Below are positions 1 to 6,262 of a stretch of 9,332 nucleotides of DNA, piece by piece. This DNA comes from Flavobacteriales bacterium. Lineage in GTDB: Bacteria; Bacteroidota; Bacteroidia; DT-38. The stretch lies in the NCBI GenBank assembly GCA_013214975.1, contig JABSPR010000037.1, positions 1 through 9,332 of the forward strand, written 5' to 3'. Numbering within the stretch: position 1 is the first letter of the stretch; each line of letters starts with the position of its first letter. Position numbers and translations under genes: made by a program. Under the pieces are notes generated by a model that saw nothing but the letters and a program-made list of their open reading frames with translations, searched no databases and was not told the origin of the DNA.

Positions 1-40
1 AAAGAAGAATAGAAAAGGGGAGAGGCGTTAAATCAAAGAC

Positions 41-446
41 TCACTTCAACCATTCATCAGCCTCTTCTTCTGAGTCAAATATTTTGTATTCGAACTTCGG
101 CTGCGTAATGTACTTCATATACCAATTACCCAATACCTTCCCGAAAAAATCAGAAATAACGATCGCCATTTTATCCACCTTATAATCTGTAAAGGCAAAA
201 AAGTCAGTATCTCTAGCCTCTTTAGTCATTCTACTTTTAGATCCTGCAATAACTTTAATCCTATCTGATCCATCACCATTAGTAATTTCTGCAAACATCA
301 TCTTAACCTCATCCAGATCACTTGCTGTGGTAGTATGACGATCTTTAAACCGTAGAACTATACAGCCGATCCTCTTTGTAGAAAACAAAGCTTTCCTCTG
401 TAAACACAACGCTTTTTTCCGCCTCTTCGACTTGAAACTGACTCAT
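41..446 (-). pseudogene. STAS/SpoIIAA-like small protein, frameshifted
   Basis: Two adjacent frames together make one protein of about 134 residues. The frame from ATG at 446-444 reads MSQFQVEEAEKSVVF and continues to YKED, then hits TAA at 347-345. The frame ending at TGA 43-41 takes over with GCIVLRFKDRHTTT. The full span of 406 nt is one base more than a multiple of three, so a single extra base somewhere about 359-370 explains the break. The C-terminal part (KSRMTKEARD, then VISDFFGKVLGNW, ending in IFDSEEEADEWL) resembles Bacteroidota STAS/SEC14-like small proteins, whose precise role is unknown. The intact downstream frame alone (ATG at 409) would give 122 residues, but its first 12 or so residues do not look native. 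It lies downstream of the lysine operon on the same strand, with no clear terminator between. The family call is moderate; the frameshift itself is directly visible. Confidence 0.6.
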
Positions 447-483
447 ATTAAGAAATAGTGGTATTTGAATATATAGCACTCCA

Positions 484-504
484 ATGTACACGATATGTGC
501 ACAT
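484..504 (-). other. Short hairpin in the leader of the STAS-like gene
   Basis: ATGTACAC (484-491) and GTGCACAT (497-504) form an 8-bp inverted repeat around a 5-nt loop. There is one mismatch on the plus strand, which becomes a G-U pair in minus-strand RNA. No T-tract follows on the minus strand, so it is not a canonical terminator. It would lie near the 5' end of a transcript started from the -7-like box at 509-516, or in the 3' trailer of the lysine operon. The role is unknown. Confidence 0.3.
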
Positions 505-508
505 TATA

Positions 509-516
509 CAAATATA
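509..516 (-). promoter_or_regulatory. Candidate Bacteroidota -7 box (TATATTTG)
   Basis: The minus strand reads TATATTTG, an exact match to the Bacteroidota -7 consensus TAnnTTTG. It sits about 63 bp upstream of the ATG at 446 of the STAS-like gene and just after the stop of the aminotransferase gene. No convincing TTTG -33 element was seen at the expected distance, so this is a candidate from one element only. Confidence 0.35.
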
Positions 517-528
517 AAGCACACATAT

Positions 529-1776
529 TTAACTAAATGAAGAATTTACCAGGTAAATTGACTCTCTAACTGCACCAATTGTCAAACAAAGATCTTCTTC
601 CGTATGATCCCTCATTATGTAACCATGATGAAAAGGTTGCATGAAAACGTTTCTTCTTATCAACTCTGTATAGAAAAGAGTTCTTCTCAACTTATATTTT
701 TTCTCCTCATCCTTAGAAAAAGTAATAAACGACATAGGACCTACACCGGTAATTTTAGCTTGCACCTCAGGATATCTTTTAAGAATCGATTCTATCTCTC
801 CCATGTATTTAGTTCCCTTTTCCCATATGGCATCAAGTACATTATCTCGCTGTAATATTTCGATAGTTTTAAGTGCGGCAACAACCGCCAGGCTATTAGG
901 GAAAAAAGTAGACGAGACAAATACTTTAGATTCTGCTGTTTTCATCACAGAAGCACTACCCGTTATAGCTCCAATAGAATAACCGTTAGCCATTGCCTTT
1001 CCGAAAACAGCCATATCTGGTATTACATTATAATACTCTTGGGCTCCTCCCATGCTTAATCTAAATCCAGTTCTTATTTCATCAAAGATTAAAACAGCTC
1101 CATATTTTTGAGCGAGTTCTTTTACTCCTTCTAGAAAACCCTCTTTAGGTTCCTCCATTTCAGCCGCCAAAGGATGTCCGAATGGTGTTATTATAACAGC
1201 AGCAACATCGTCGCCATGAGACGCTAATAAATTCTTAAGGCCTTCCAAATTATTATACCCAAACTCTAAAGTATCCTCGTACAATTTTTCTGGTATACCA
1301 CCTTTAACCTCCACACACCAGTCGTGCCAGCCATGATAGCCACAACGGATTATCTTTGTTCTATCCGTATAACCCCTTGCTATTCGGACTGCGGTGGTCG
1401 TTGCGTCAGAACCAGTTTTAACGAACAAACTCATCTCTGCACAAGGGATAATTTCATTCAGCTTTTCGGCCAAATCGTTTTGTAATGTTTGGGTAAGCGA
1501 AAAGCAGAAACCTTTATTTTGAATCTGATCAACTACAGCATTATCTACCTCTGTATCTCTATATCCTAAAATAATAGGTCCATATCCACATAAGAAATCA
1601 ATGTATTCATTACCATCAACATCGGTAATATGACACCCTTTACCAGACTCTATAAATACAGGATATTCACCTTCAACAAAATTATAAGGTCTTCTAATAC
1701 CAAGAACTCCTCCTGGAATTATAGCTTTCGCCCTTTCTAATTCCTCTAAGCTTTTATTGATTTCGTTTCTTTCCAT
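529..1776 (-). CDS. Class III PLP aminotransferase, GSA-aminomutase-like, in lysine degradation operon
   Basis: This is a 415-residue fold-type I PLP enzyme of the class III aminotransferase / glutamate-1-semialdehyde aminomutase group, of normal length. Visible motifs are the phosphate-binding GSDATTTAVR at 122-131, the cofactor-stacking segment YHGWHDW at 147-153, Asp232 in IFDEIRTGFR (pairs with the pyridine nitrogen), and Lys260 in FGKAMANGYS (Schiff-base lysine). It is the last gene of the lysine operon, and its start overlaps the end of kamE by 31 bp, which implies coupled expression. The canonical fermentation cluster has no aminotransferase of this kind; instead it removes the last amino group with 3-aminobutyryl-CoA ammonia-lyase. 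By inference it may act on 3-aminobutyrate, its CoA ester or another amino intermediate. It is unlikely to serve tetrapyrrole synthesis in this context. The substrate cannot be read from the sequence. Confidence 0.85.
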   Translation of the reverse strand: MERNEINKSLEELERAKAIIPGGVLGIRRPYNFVEGEYPVFIESGKGCHITDVDGNEYIDFLCGYGPIILGYRDTEVDNAVVDQIQNKGFCFSLTQTLQNDLAEKLNEIIPCAEMSLFVKTGSDATTTAVRIARGYTDRTKIIRCGYHGWHDWCVEVKGGIPEKLYEDTLEFGYNNLEGLKNLLASHGDDVAAVIITPFGHPLAAEMEEPKEGFLEGVKELAQKYGAVLIFDEIRTGFRLSMGGAQEYYNVIPDMAVFGKAMANGYSIGAITGSASVMKTAESKVFVSSTFFPNSLAVVAALKTIEILQRDNVLDAIWEKGTKYMGEIESILKRYPEVQAKITGVGPMSFITFSKDEEKKYKLRRTLFYTELIRRNVFMQPFHHGYIMRDHTEEDLCLTIGAVRESIYLVNSSFS

Positions 1777-2510
1777 CCCTTTTTGTTCTTTTCGTTAACC
1801 ATCTTTTCTACAACATAAGTTGCTACATCCTCCGAATAAGATTCTCTGCCAAAGCCCACATCAAATCCGATGGATGTCGCCAATTTATTTCCTATTCTCG
1901 GCCCACCAGCTATTACGATAAATTTATCTTTTAAGCCCATTTTATCTATTAGATCTGTAAACTCCTTCAAGGTTTTTATGTGTGAATCTTGACCTGTTAC
2001 AACCTGGGAAACGAGAATAGCATCGGCATTCATTTCTTTTGCAAAAAGGATAAGGTCTTCGTTCGGAACTTGAGCTCCTAGGTTATAAGCATCGATCATT
2101 GGATAACGTTCTAAGCCCCAATGATGATTATATCCCTTCATGTTCATGATAGCATCTATTCCAACGGTATGCGCATCTGTACCCGTACATGCCCCAACAA
2201 TTACTACTTTACGACCGATCTCTTTTTCAATAAATTCATTTATCTCATTAAAAGACATTACATGCTGTTCCATTTCTTCAACTACAACCGTGTTATAATC
2301 TAAATTGATTGAAGTTCTTCCATAGCAAACAAAAAAGCTAAACTGATCAGATACCGATTTCGAAAACACAATTTCTGCCTTCTCAAATCCCAATTTCTTC
2401 ACATACTGTTTTGCTGCCTCTCTTGCCTTAGCATCGAGTGGAACTGGTAAGGTAAATGACAATTGAACGGCGCCATCGTTAAGCGTATCTCCATAAGGTT
2501 TTATATTCAT
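1746..2510 (-). CDS. kamE: Lysine 5,6-aminomutase, beta subunit
   Basis: This is the cobalamin- and PLP-binding subunit of the adenosylcobalamin-dependent aminomutase that moves the terminal amino group of beta-lysine or D-lysine from C6 to C5. The 254-residue protein has an N-terminal dimerisation region followed by a B12-binding Rossmann domain. The base-off cobalamin motif DxHxxG is at Asp112-Ala-His114-Thr-Val-Gly117, with His114 the lower cobalt ligand. Just after it, MNMKGY contains Lys125, which aligns with the lysine that binds PLP in the characterised clostridial enzyme. Further conserved blocks are GLERYPMIDAYNLG (132-145) and IAGGPRIG. The gene starts 12 nt after kamD ends, and its last 31 bp overlap the aminotransferase gene. 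The roughly 12-residue lysine-rich tail lies in that overlap and is probably unimportant for catalysis. Confidence 0.95.
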   Translation of the reverse strand: MNIKPYGDTLNDGAVQLSFTLPVPLDAKAREAAKQYVKKLGFEKAEIVFSKSVSDQFSFFVCYGRTSINLDYNTVVVEEMEQHVMSFNEINEFIEKEIGRKVVIVGACTGTDAHTVGIDAIMNMKGYNHHWGLERYPMIDAYNLGAQVPNEDLILFAKEMNADAILVSQVVTGQDSHIKTLKEFTDLIDKMGLKDKFIVIAGGPRIGNKLATSIGFDVGFGRESYSEDVATYVVEKMVNEKNKKGWKETKSIKA

Positions 2511-2522
2511 AGCGTTATTTTT

Positions 2523-3698
2523 TTAGTTAATACCTAGCTCCTTTTTCAAAAACTCTTCTGCGGGATTCCAATAATTAGCTGATTTCTCATACACCCCATG
2601 CAACCCTTTTCCTCTATCTTTTGGCCTTTTCATTTCGGCGAATAATCCTTCTTCTATAGAATCAAACATTCCTTTCTTCTCTACTAATCGTAAAAAATCA
2701 AGCGTTTCATCTAACACAGATTCTGCTCTTTTTTGAACTAGCCCGTCTTTCTTAAACTCAATCTCATCATAAAAATCTTCCATGTTGTTCATCACATACT
2801 TTGCGCTTTCGATAGCCAAGAAACGATCCTGCATAAAGGGTGTATGCAAAGCCTCCGTGAGCATTCCTAATAAATGAATCGACTGACCAGTGGCTTTAGA
2901 CGCAAAGTTGAACATGGCATTCATAGCATGTCCTTTAAAAATATTACCAGTCATGTGCTTTGTTGGAGGCATATATTTAAGAGGTGCCTCTGGAAATATT
3001 TCTCTAGCCATTTGGGCTTGCGCCATTTCATATAAAAAGCCATTCTTTATATCCGGATCCATCTCAAAAGCATGTCCCAAGCCCATTAAACTAGCTGGCA
3101 TACCAGCGTTATATGCGAACTTTTCATTAATAAATTGGGACGCGAGAACAGTATAAGCGCATTCAAAAGCGTTTGAAGTGGTAAGGTAATTATCCTCGCC
3201 CGTATTTATGATAACCTCCGCAAACGTATTCACCATTCTCGAAAACTTCTGGTCTACAAAAGTTCGATACATATTTATATCTCGAAATAGAATACCATAC
3301 ATCGAATCGTTGAGCATCATATCCAAACGTTCATAAGCACCCATCACCGCGATTTCTGGCATGCACAGTCCAGAGCAATAGTTCACTAAGCTGATGTATC
3401 TGCCCTCACGATCACATATTTTATCTAATGCTTCACGCATCAGCTTAAAGTTTTCTTGAGTGGCGTATGTTCCTCCGAAACCCTCTGTAGTCGCGCCATA
3501 AGGCACATAATCTAATAAGCTTTGAGCTGTCGCACGTATTACCGCAATTATATCAACCCCTAACAATGCAGCAGATTCTGCCTGCTTAATGTCCTCGTAT
3601 ATGTTCCCTGAAGCAACTATTATATACAGCTTAGGATTAGCCTCTGGTTTATTATACTCAACGATTTTATCATTTCTATATTTTACATTTCGCCTCAC
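2523..3698 (-). CDS. kamD: Lysine 5,6-aminomutase alpha subunit, C-terminal 3/4 (TIM barrel)
   Basis: These 391 residues match the catalytic TIM-barrel part of KamD, which carries the substrate and adenosylcobalamin active site against KamE. Recognisable blocks include IVASGNIYEDI (27-37), SLLDYVPYGATTEGFGGTYA (60-79), NYCSGLCMPEI (106-116), INTGEDNYLTT (164-174), GLGHAFEMDPD (206-216), KYMPPTKHMTGNIFKGH (241-257) and LLGMLTEALHTPFM. The frame has no ATG at its head. The first usable codon is GTG at 3698-3696, which overlaps the TGA of the preceding N-terminal piece as GTGA. The usual KamD is one chain of about 516 residues; this piece plus the 128-residue one gives 519, with no homologous segment missing at the join. 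It is therefore either a genuinely split subunit, a -1 frameshifted single protein (AAG then GTG), or a one-base sequence error. Confidence 0.9.
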   Translation of the reverse strand: MRRNVKYRNDKIVEYNKPEANPKLYIIVASGNIYEDIKQAESAALLGVDIIAVIRATAQSLLDYVPYGATTEGFGGTYATQENFKLMREALDKICDREGRYISLVNYCSGLCMPEIAVMGAYERLDMMLNDSMYGILFRDINMYRTFVDQKFSRMVNTFAEVIINTGEDNYLTTSNAFECAYTVLASQFINEKFAYNAGMPASLMGLGHAFEMDPDIKNGFLYEMAQAQMAREIFPEAPLKYMPPTKHMTGNIFKGHAMNAMFNFASKATGQSIHLLGMLTEALHTPFMQDRFLAIESAKYVMNNMEDFYDEIEFKKDGLVQKRAESVLDETLDFLRLVEKKGMFDSIEEGLFAEMKRPKDRGKGLHGVYEKSANYWNPAEEFLKKELGIN

Positions 3699-4081
3699 TT
3701 TTCCGCAAAAATGTTTATGAGTTCTTCACCTTTCGTTTTTATCTTTTCGAAATCTACTTCTTCTATATCCGAAATGTTCAACCCATCTGCTATGGATTTG
3801 TTCAGCTTCTCAACAGAACAATCTTTTACAATAAGTGCATTGATGTATGCCTTTGAAGCCCCTTTCGAAATATTATCTCCAAGAATGTCGACAATAACAT
3901 TAGCAACCGGCACATCATATTGATCTATACCGTCGGCACCTAGCATGCGAAGAGTTGCTCGCTCAACCGTTGTGGTAGTGCTTCGATCTATAAATTTTTG
4001 AACAGGATCAACTATTTTACTAGACAGATTTCTAGCAAGCGCTACTTTTTTATCAGACAGATTTAACTTTTTTCTAAACAT
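3695..4081 (-). CDS. kamD: Lysine 5,6-aminomutase alpha subunit, N-terminal piece (OraS-like)
   Basis: These 128 residues correspond to the first quarter of KamD, the accessory segment that clamps the TIM barrel. The conserved core is RSTTTTVERATLRMLGADG (33-51), followed by DVPVANVIVD (56-65). In the related ornithine 4,5-aminomutase the equivalent segment is a separate small subunit, OraS, of about 120 residues, so an independent chain is structurally believable. The start is ATG at 4081, 5 nt after the kdd stop. The reading frame ends GCG GAA AAG TGA; a -1 step after AAG enters the next frame at GTG AGG and restores a full-length KamD. Identity with the KamD N-terminus is clear. Whether it is made as its own protein is unresolved. 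Confidence 0.85.
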   Translation of the reverse strand: MFRKKLNLSDKKVALARNLSSKIVDPVQKFIDRSTTTTVERATLRMLGADGIDQYDVPVANVIVDILGDNISKGASKAYINALIVKDCSVEKLNKSIADGLNISDIEEVDFEKIKTKGEELINIFAEK

Positions 4082-4086
4082 ATTAT

Positions 4087-5136
4087 TTAAGCATAAACCG
4101 ATTCGTAATATTTTCTTAATTCCGGCGATTCTCGAAGGATATTTAAAGCAACATCCGCATGCCCTTCGGCGTATCCATTACCAATAATCATCTCGATGTC
4201 TTTTCCTACACCTTCTGCTCCCAAAGCCGCTTTGGTAAAGGATGTTGCCATACTAAAGAAATAAACTTTGCCTTGGTTTTTTGTCATCATAATGCAAGCC
4301 ATTTCAGTATCCGGAATATTCACACAATTGATAACAAAGTCGGCCAAATCTCCATTTGTGATTCCATAAATTGATTCGAAACAAGAGATGGCATTTCTTG
4401 CATCTAATTTTATAACATGATTGCATAATCCTGATTCTTCAAGAACCGATATTCCTTTATCGCTGTAATCAATACCGATAACTAGACCATTATCTCCAAC
4501 TTTCTTCTGTGCTTCATAGGCACATAATAAGCCCGATTTTCCACTGGCTCCAATAATCACCACCACATCATCTTTATTTACATATCGTTTTGTTTGAGCT
4601 GGAGCCCCAGCTACATCGAGAACAGATAGGGCAAGGGCAGGAGGGATGTCTTTTGGCAATTTGGCGTACAACCCATTCTCAAAAAGAATCGCCTTCCCTT
4701 TTATAAATACCTGATCAACGTTTACCTTAATCTCTATTATTTCTTCTATAAAAAGAGGGGTGAGGCTTAAAGAAACCAAAGAGGAAATACGATCTCCTCT
4801 TCGTAAATCAATTTTGTCTTTAAGGGCTTCGCCTATCTCCGCAACCTCCCCAATAAACATCCCTCCAGAGAGAGTAACCGGATTTCTCATTTTACCTTGA
4901 TGATCAACTATTGCAATTATTCTCTCTTTTAACTTGGTTAAATCCCCATCTACTTCTGCCTTGAGTTGCGCGAAACTGGCCGAATCAATATTCAGGATTT
5001 CCACATCAACCAAAATCTCATTATCGTATATATACGACATGTTGTTATCGAGCTTATCGGCAGGTTGAGGCAATACACCTTTCGGAGATATTACTCGATG
5101 CGTTCCAAATGAATTTCCATTTACCCTGTGTTCCAT
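4087..5136 (-). CDS. kdd: L-erythro-3,5-diaminohexanoate dehydrogenase
   Basis: This 349-residue NAD(P)-dependent dehydrogenase oxidatively deaminates 3,5-diaminohexanoate to 3-keto-5-aminohexanoate, the step between the aminomutase and the cleavage enzyme. It has an N-terminal GroES/alcohol-dehydrogenase-like part starting with the conserved THRVISPKGVLPQPADKLDN (12-31), then a Rossmann nucleotide-binding domain with VVVIIGASGKSGLLCAYEA (191-209; glycines 196, 199 and 202). The acidic end of the second strand reads IGIDYSD, compatible with NAD binding. Length is usual for the family. It begins 4 nt after the kce stop and ends 5 nt before the first kamD frame, inside the operon. The family call rests on both sequence and neighbours. 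Confidence 0.93.
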   Translation of the reverse strand: MEHRVNGNSFGTHRVISPKGVLPQPADKLDNNMSYIYDNEILVDVEILNIDSASFAQLKAEVDGDLTKLKERIIAIVDHQGKMRNPVTLSGGMFIGEVAEIGEALKDKIDLRRGDRISSLVSLSLTPLFIEEIIEIKVNVDQVFIKGKAILFENGLYAKLPKDIPPALALSVLDVAGAPAQTKRYVNKDDVVVIIGASGKSGLLCAYEAQKKVGDNGLVIGIDYSDKGISVLEESGLCNHVIKLDARNAISCFESIYGITNGDLADFVINCVNIPDTEMACIMMTKNQGKVYFFSMATSFTKAALGAEGVGKDIEMIIGNGYAEGHADVALNILRESPELRKYYESVYA

Positions 5137-5140
5137 AATA

Positions 5141-5968
5141 TTATTTATTCAACTTCAATCTTACCCTAACCTCACTCGGCGATGCTATTTCATAACCTGC
5201 ACTTCTTGCCATATAGGCAGCACGATCTACAAGTTGTGCATTGCTTTCTGCCAAAATTCCTTTTTCGAAGTAGATATTATCCTCAAATCCTTGTCTTATG
5301 TTGCCACCCAATTCTGTAGCATCCGCAATTCCCATCATGCTTCCTTTGCCGCCTACACCCACAACTGTCCATATACTATCGCTATGCATTTCACGTATCA
5401 TTAGTTTCAAATTATCTTGCGTGTAAGGCAATGCTCCTGGCACGTTTAACACCATTCCAAAATGATATGGCGGTTTTAATAATACTTCTTCAATTAATCG
5501 ATTCGCTGCAAAAACATGACTTAGATCAAAACATTCTAAAGTTGGTTTCACATTATACTCCAACATCTCTTCGGCAAACTGCTTCATCATTGGCCAAGTA
5601 TTAATTATATACTCATCGCCAAAATTTACTGTTCCACAATCGAGTGAAGCCATGTCGGGAGAAAGCTGAATGGGTTGTAGCCTTTCTTCCGCTGTCATAC
5701 CCACAGCACCTCCTGTGGTAGTCTCTATCACGATATCGCACTTTCTCCTAATCAACTCAATTGTTCTTCTAAAAACTTTGATGTCTTGAGTTGGTGTGCC
5801 ATCTGGATTTCGAACATGAATATGTACAATAGAAGCACCCACTTTGTATGCCTCATAAGTAGCATCCGCAATTTCTTCAGGGGTTATTGGCAAATCAGGA
5901 TTATCCACCCTCGTGGTCTCTGCCCCCGTGATGGCACATGTAATTATTATTTTTTCTTTTTTACTCAT
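5141..5968 (-). CDS. kce: 3-keto-5-aminohexanoate cleavage enzyme
   Basis: Kce (BKACE/DUF849 family) is a zinc-dependent Claisen-type enzyme that converts 3-keto-5-aminohexanoate plus acetyl-CoA to 3-aminobutyryl-CoA and acetoacetate. Counted from the ATG at 5968 the protein has 275 residues, as is normal. Visible family features are the N-terminal IIITCAITGAE with Glu17, the metal-binding pair His49 and His51 in SIVHIHVRNPDG, TTTGGAVGMT (83-92), SLDCGTVNFGDE (108-119), and Glu229 in GFEDN, the probable third zinc ligand. The open frame extends upstream to a TTG at 6022, but that stretch encodes the attenuator hairpin and T-tract. The family normally begins just before IIITCAI, so ATG 5968 (or the adjacent ATG 5971) is preferred. 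It is first in the operon, directly downstream of the leader terminator. Confidence 0.93.
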   Translation of the reverse strand: MSKKEKIIITCAITGAETTRVDNPDLPITPEEIADATYEAYKVGASIVHIHVRNPDGTPTQDIKVFRRTIELIRRKCDIVIETTTGGAVGMTAEERLQPIQLSPDMASLDCGTVNFGDEYIINTWPMMKQFAEEMLEYNVKPTLECFDLSHVFAANRLIEEVLLKPPYHFGMVLNVPGALPYTQDNLKLMIREMHSDSIWTVVGVGGKGSMMGIADATELGGNIRQGFEDNIYFEKGILAESNAQLVDRAAYMARSAGYEIASPSEVRVRLKLNK

Positions 5969-5981
5969 CATTATTTCAAAC

Positions 5982-6013
5982 AAAAAAAACCTTCCCGTAT
6001 ATTCGGAAAGGTT
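5982..6013 (-). terminator. Intrinsic terminator / attenuator in the kce leader
   Basis: Read on the minus strand, AACCTTTCCG (6013-6004) pairs with CGGGAAGGTT (5997-5988) over 10 bp with a single G-U and a 6-nt AATATA loop. Eight T residues follow (5989-5982). This is a canonical intrinsic terminator. It ends only 10 nt before the first kce ATG (5971), so it can only act on the leader of the lysine operon, not on any upstream gene. The reverse orientation is weaker, because no T-run directly follows the stem on the plus strand. Confidence 0.75.
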
Positions 6014-6058
6014 CATCTTCAATTTTTTTTTACTAACTATTCAACCAAGAACCTTTCC
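6005..6058 (-). promoter_or_regulatory. Alternative (antiterminator) pairing in the kce leader
   Basis: On the minus strand GGAAAGGTTC (6058-6049) is perfectly complementary over 10 bp to GAACCTTTCC (6014-6005), the segment holding the 5' arm of the terminator. The two helices are mutually exclusive, as in attenuators and transcriptional riboswitches. A third element, AACCAAG (6102-6096), can pair with CTTGGTT (6049-6043) immediately beside the antiterminator arm and might act as an anti-antiterminator. No known riboswitch consensus was recognised, including cobalamin or lysine types. The complementarity is directly visible; the switching is inferred. Confidence 0.55.
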
Positions 6059-6114
6059 TCATAAGAAGAAAGACTATCATGCACTTCAATTTTTACTTGG
6101 TTTTGAATAATCAT
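6037..6114 (-). CDS. Possible 25-codon leader peptide upstream of kce
   Basis: An ATG at 6114-6112 opens a 25-codon frame ending with TAG at 6039-6037. It starts MIIQNQVKIE and ends SYEERFLVE. Its last codons cover the antiterminator arm at 6058-6049, so a ribosome finishing the frame would mask that arm and favour the terminator, while one stalled earlier would free it. It has only one Lys codon (codon 8), so simple starvation control by lysine is not obvious. A nascent-peptide sensor of the tnaC type is conceivable. There is no strong ribosome-binding site, and a frame this short can occur by chance. Confidence 0.25.
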   Translation of the reverse strand: MIIQNQVKIEVHDSLSSYEERFLVE

Positions 6115-6130
6115 ACTCTACTAAAATTAC

Positions 6131-6173
6131 CTTGTTAATATTAATACGCAAAAATCAGGCTGTTGTTAACAAG
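6131..6173. repeat. Palindromes in the divergent kce/permease region (candidate operators)
   Basis: Two perfect 10-bp palindromes occur: TTAATATTAA at 6135-6144 and TTGTTAACAA at 6163-6172. In addition CTTGTTAA (6131-6138) and TTAACAAG (6166-6173) form an 8-bp inverted pair 27 bp apart. They lie between the operon leader and the permease promoter, where a shared regulator could bind. AT-rich palindromes arise easily by chance in such DNA, so this is tentative. Confidence 0.3.
6149..6156 (-). promoter_or_regulatory. Weak -7-like box for the kce operon (GATTTTTG)
   Basis: The minus strand reads GATTTTTG, matching TAnnTTTG except at the first base. Transcription from here would start about 28 nt before the possible leader ORF and about 170 nt before kce, placing the whole attenuator in the leader. 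A TTG lies upstream but at only 13 bp, shorter than usual. No better match was seen for this operon. Confidence 0.2.
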
Positions 6174-6219
6174 TGGAGTCCGTATTTACCTTATTCTTAA
6201 GTCTTGTCGGTAATTAATT

Positions 6220-6227
6220 TAAATTTG
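6220..6227 (+). promoter_or_regulatory. Candidate -7 box for the permease gene (TAAATTTG)
   Basis: TAAATTTG matches the Bacteroidota -7 consensus TAnnTTTG exactly and lies 35 bp upstream of the permease ATG at 6263, giving a short leader. The -33 element is not clear: the nearest TTG (6204-6206) is closer than the usual spacing. The A/C-rich sequence before the ATG has no Shine-Dalgarno, which is common in this phylum. Confidence 0.4.
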
Positions 6228-6262
6228 TTGCTTCCAAGATATAACCACAACAAACAACAAGT

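Noticed and set aside
41..409. The 122-codon frame as an intact gene starting at ATG 409
   Set aside because: Its first residues do not look native, while the upstream frame from ATG 446 supplies a plausible N-terminus; a frameshift is the better explanation.
484..504. Terminator of the lysine operon
   Set aside because: The hairpin lacks a T-tract on the minus strand, so it is kept only as a hairpin of unknown role.
5969..6022. N-terminally extended Kce starting at TTG 6022 or ATG 6016
   Set aside because: The extension is the translated terminator stem and T-tract, and the family begins just before IIITCAITGAE, so ATG 5968/5971 is preferred.
5972..6262. Cobalamin or lysine riboswitch upstream of the B12-dependent lysine operon
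   Set aside because: Expected from function, but the conserved B12 box and the lysine-riboswitch core were not recognised in the leader; only the terminator and its alternative pairing are supported.
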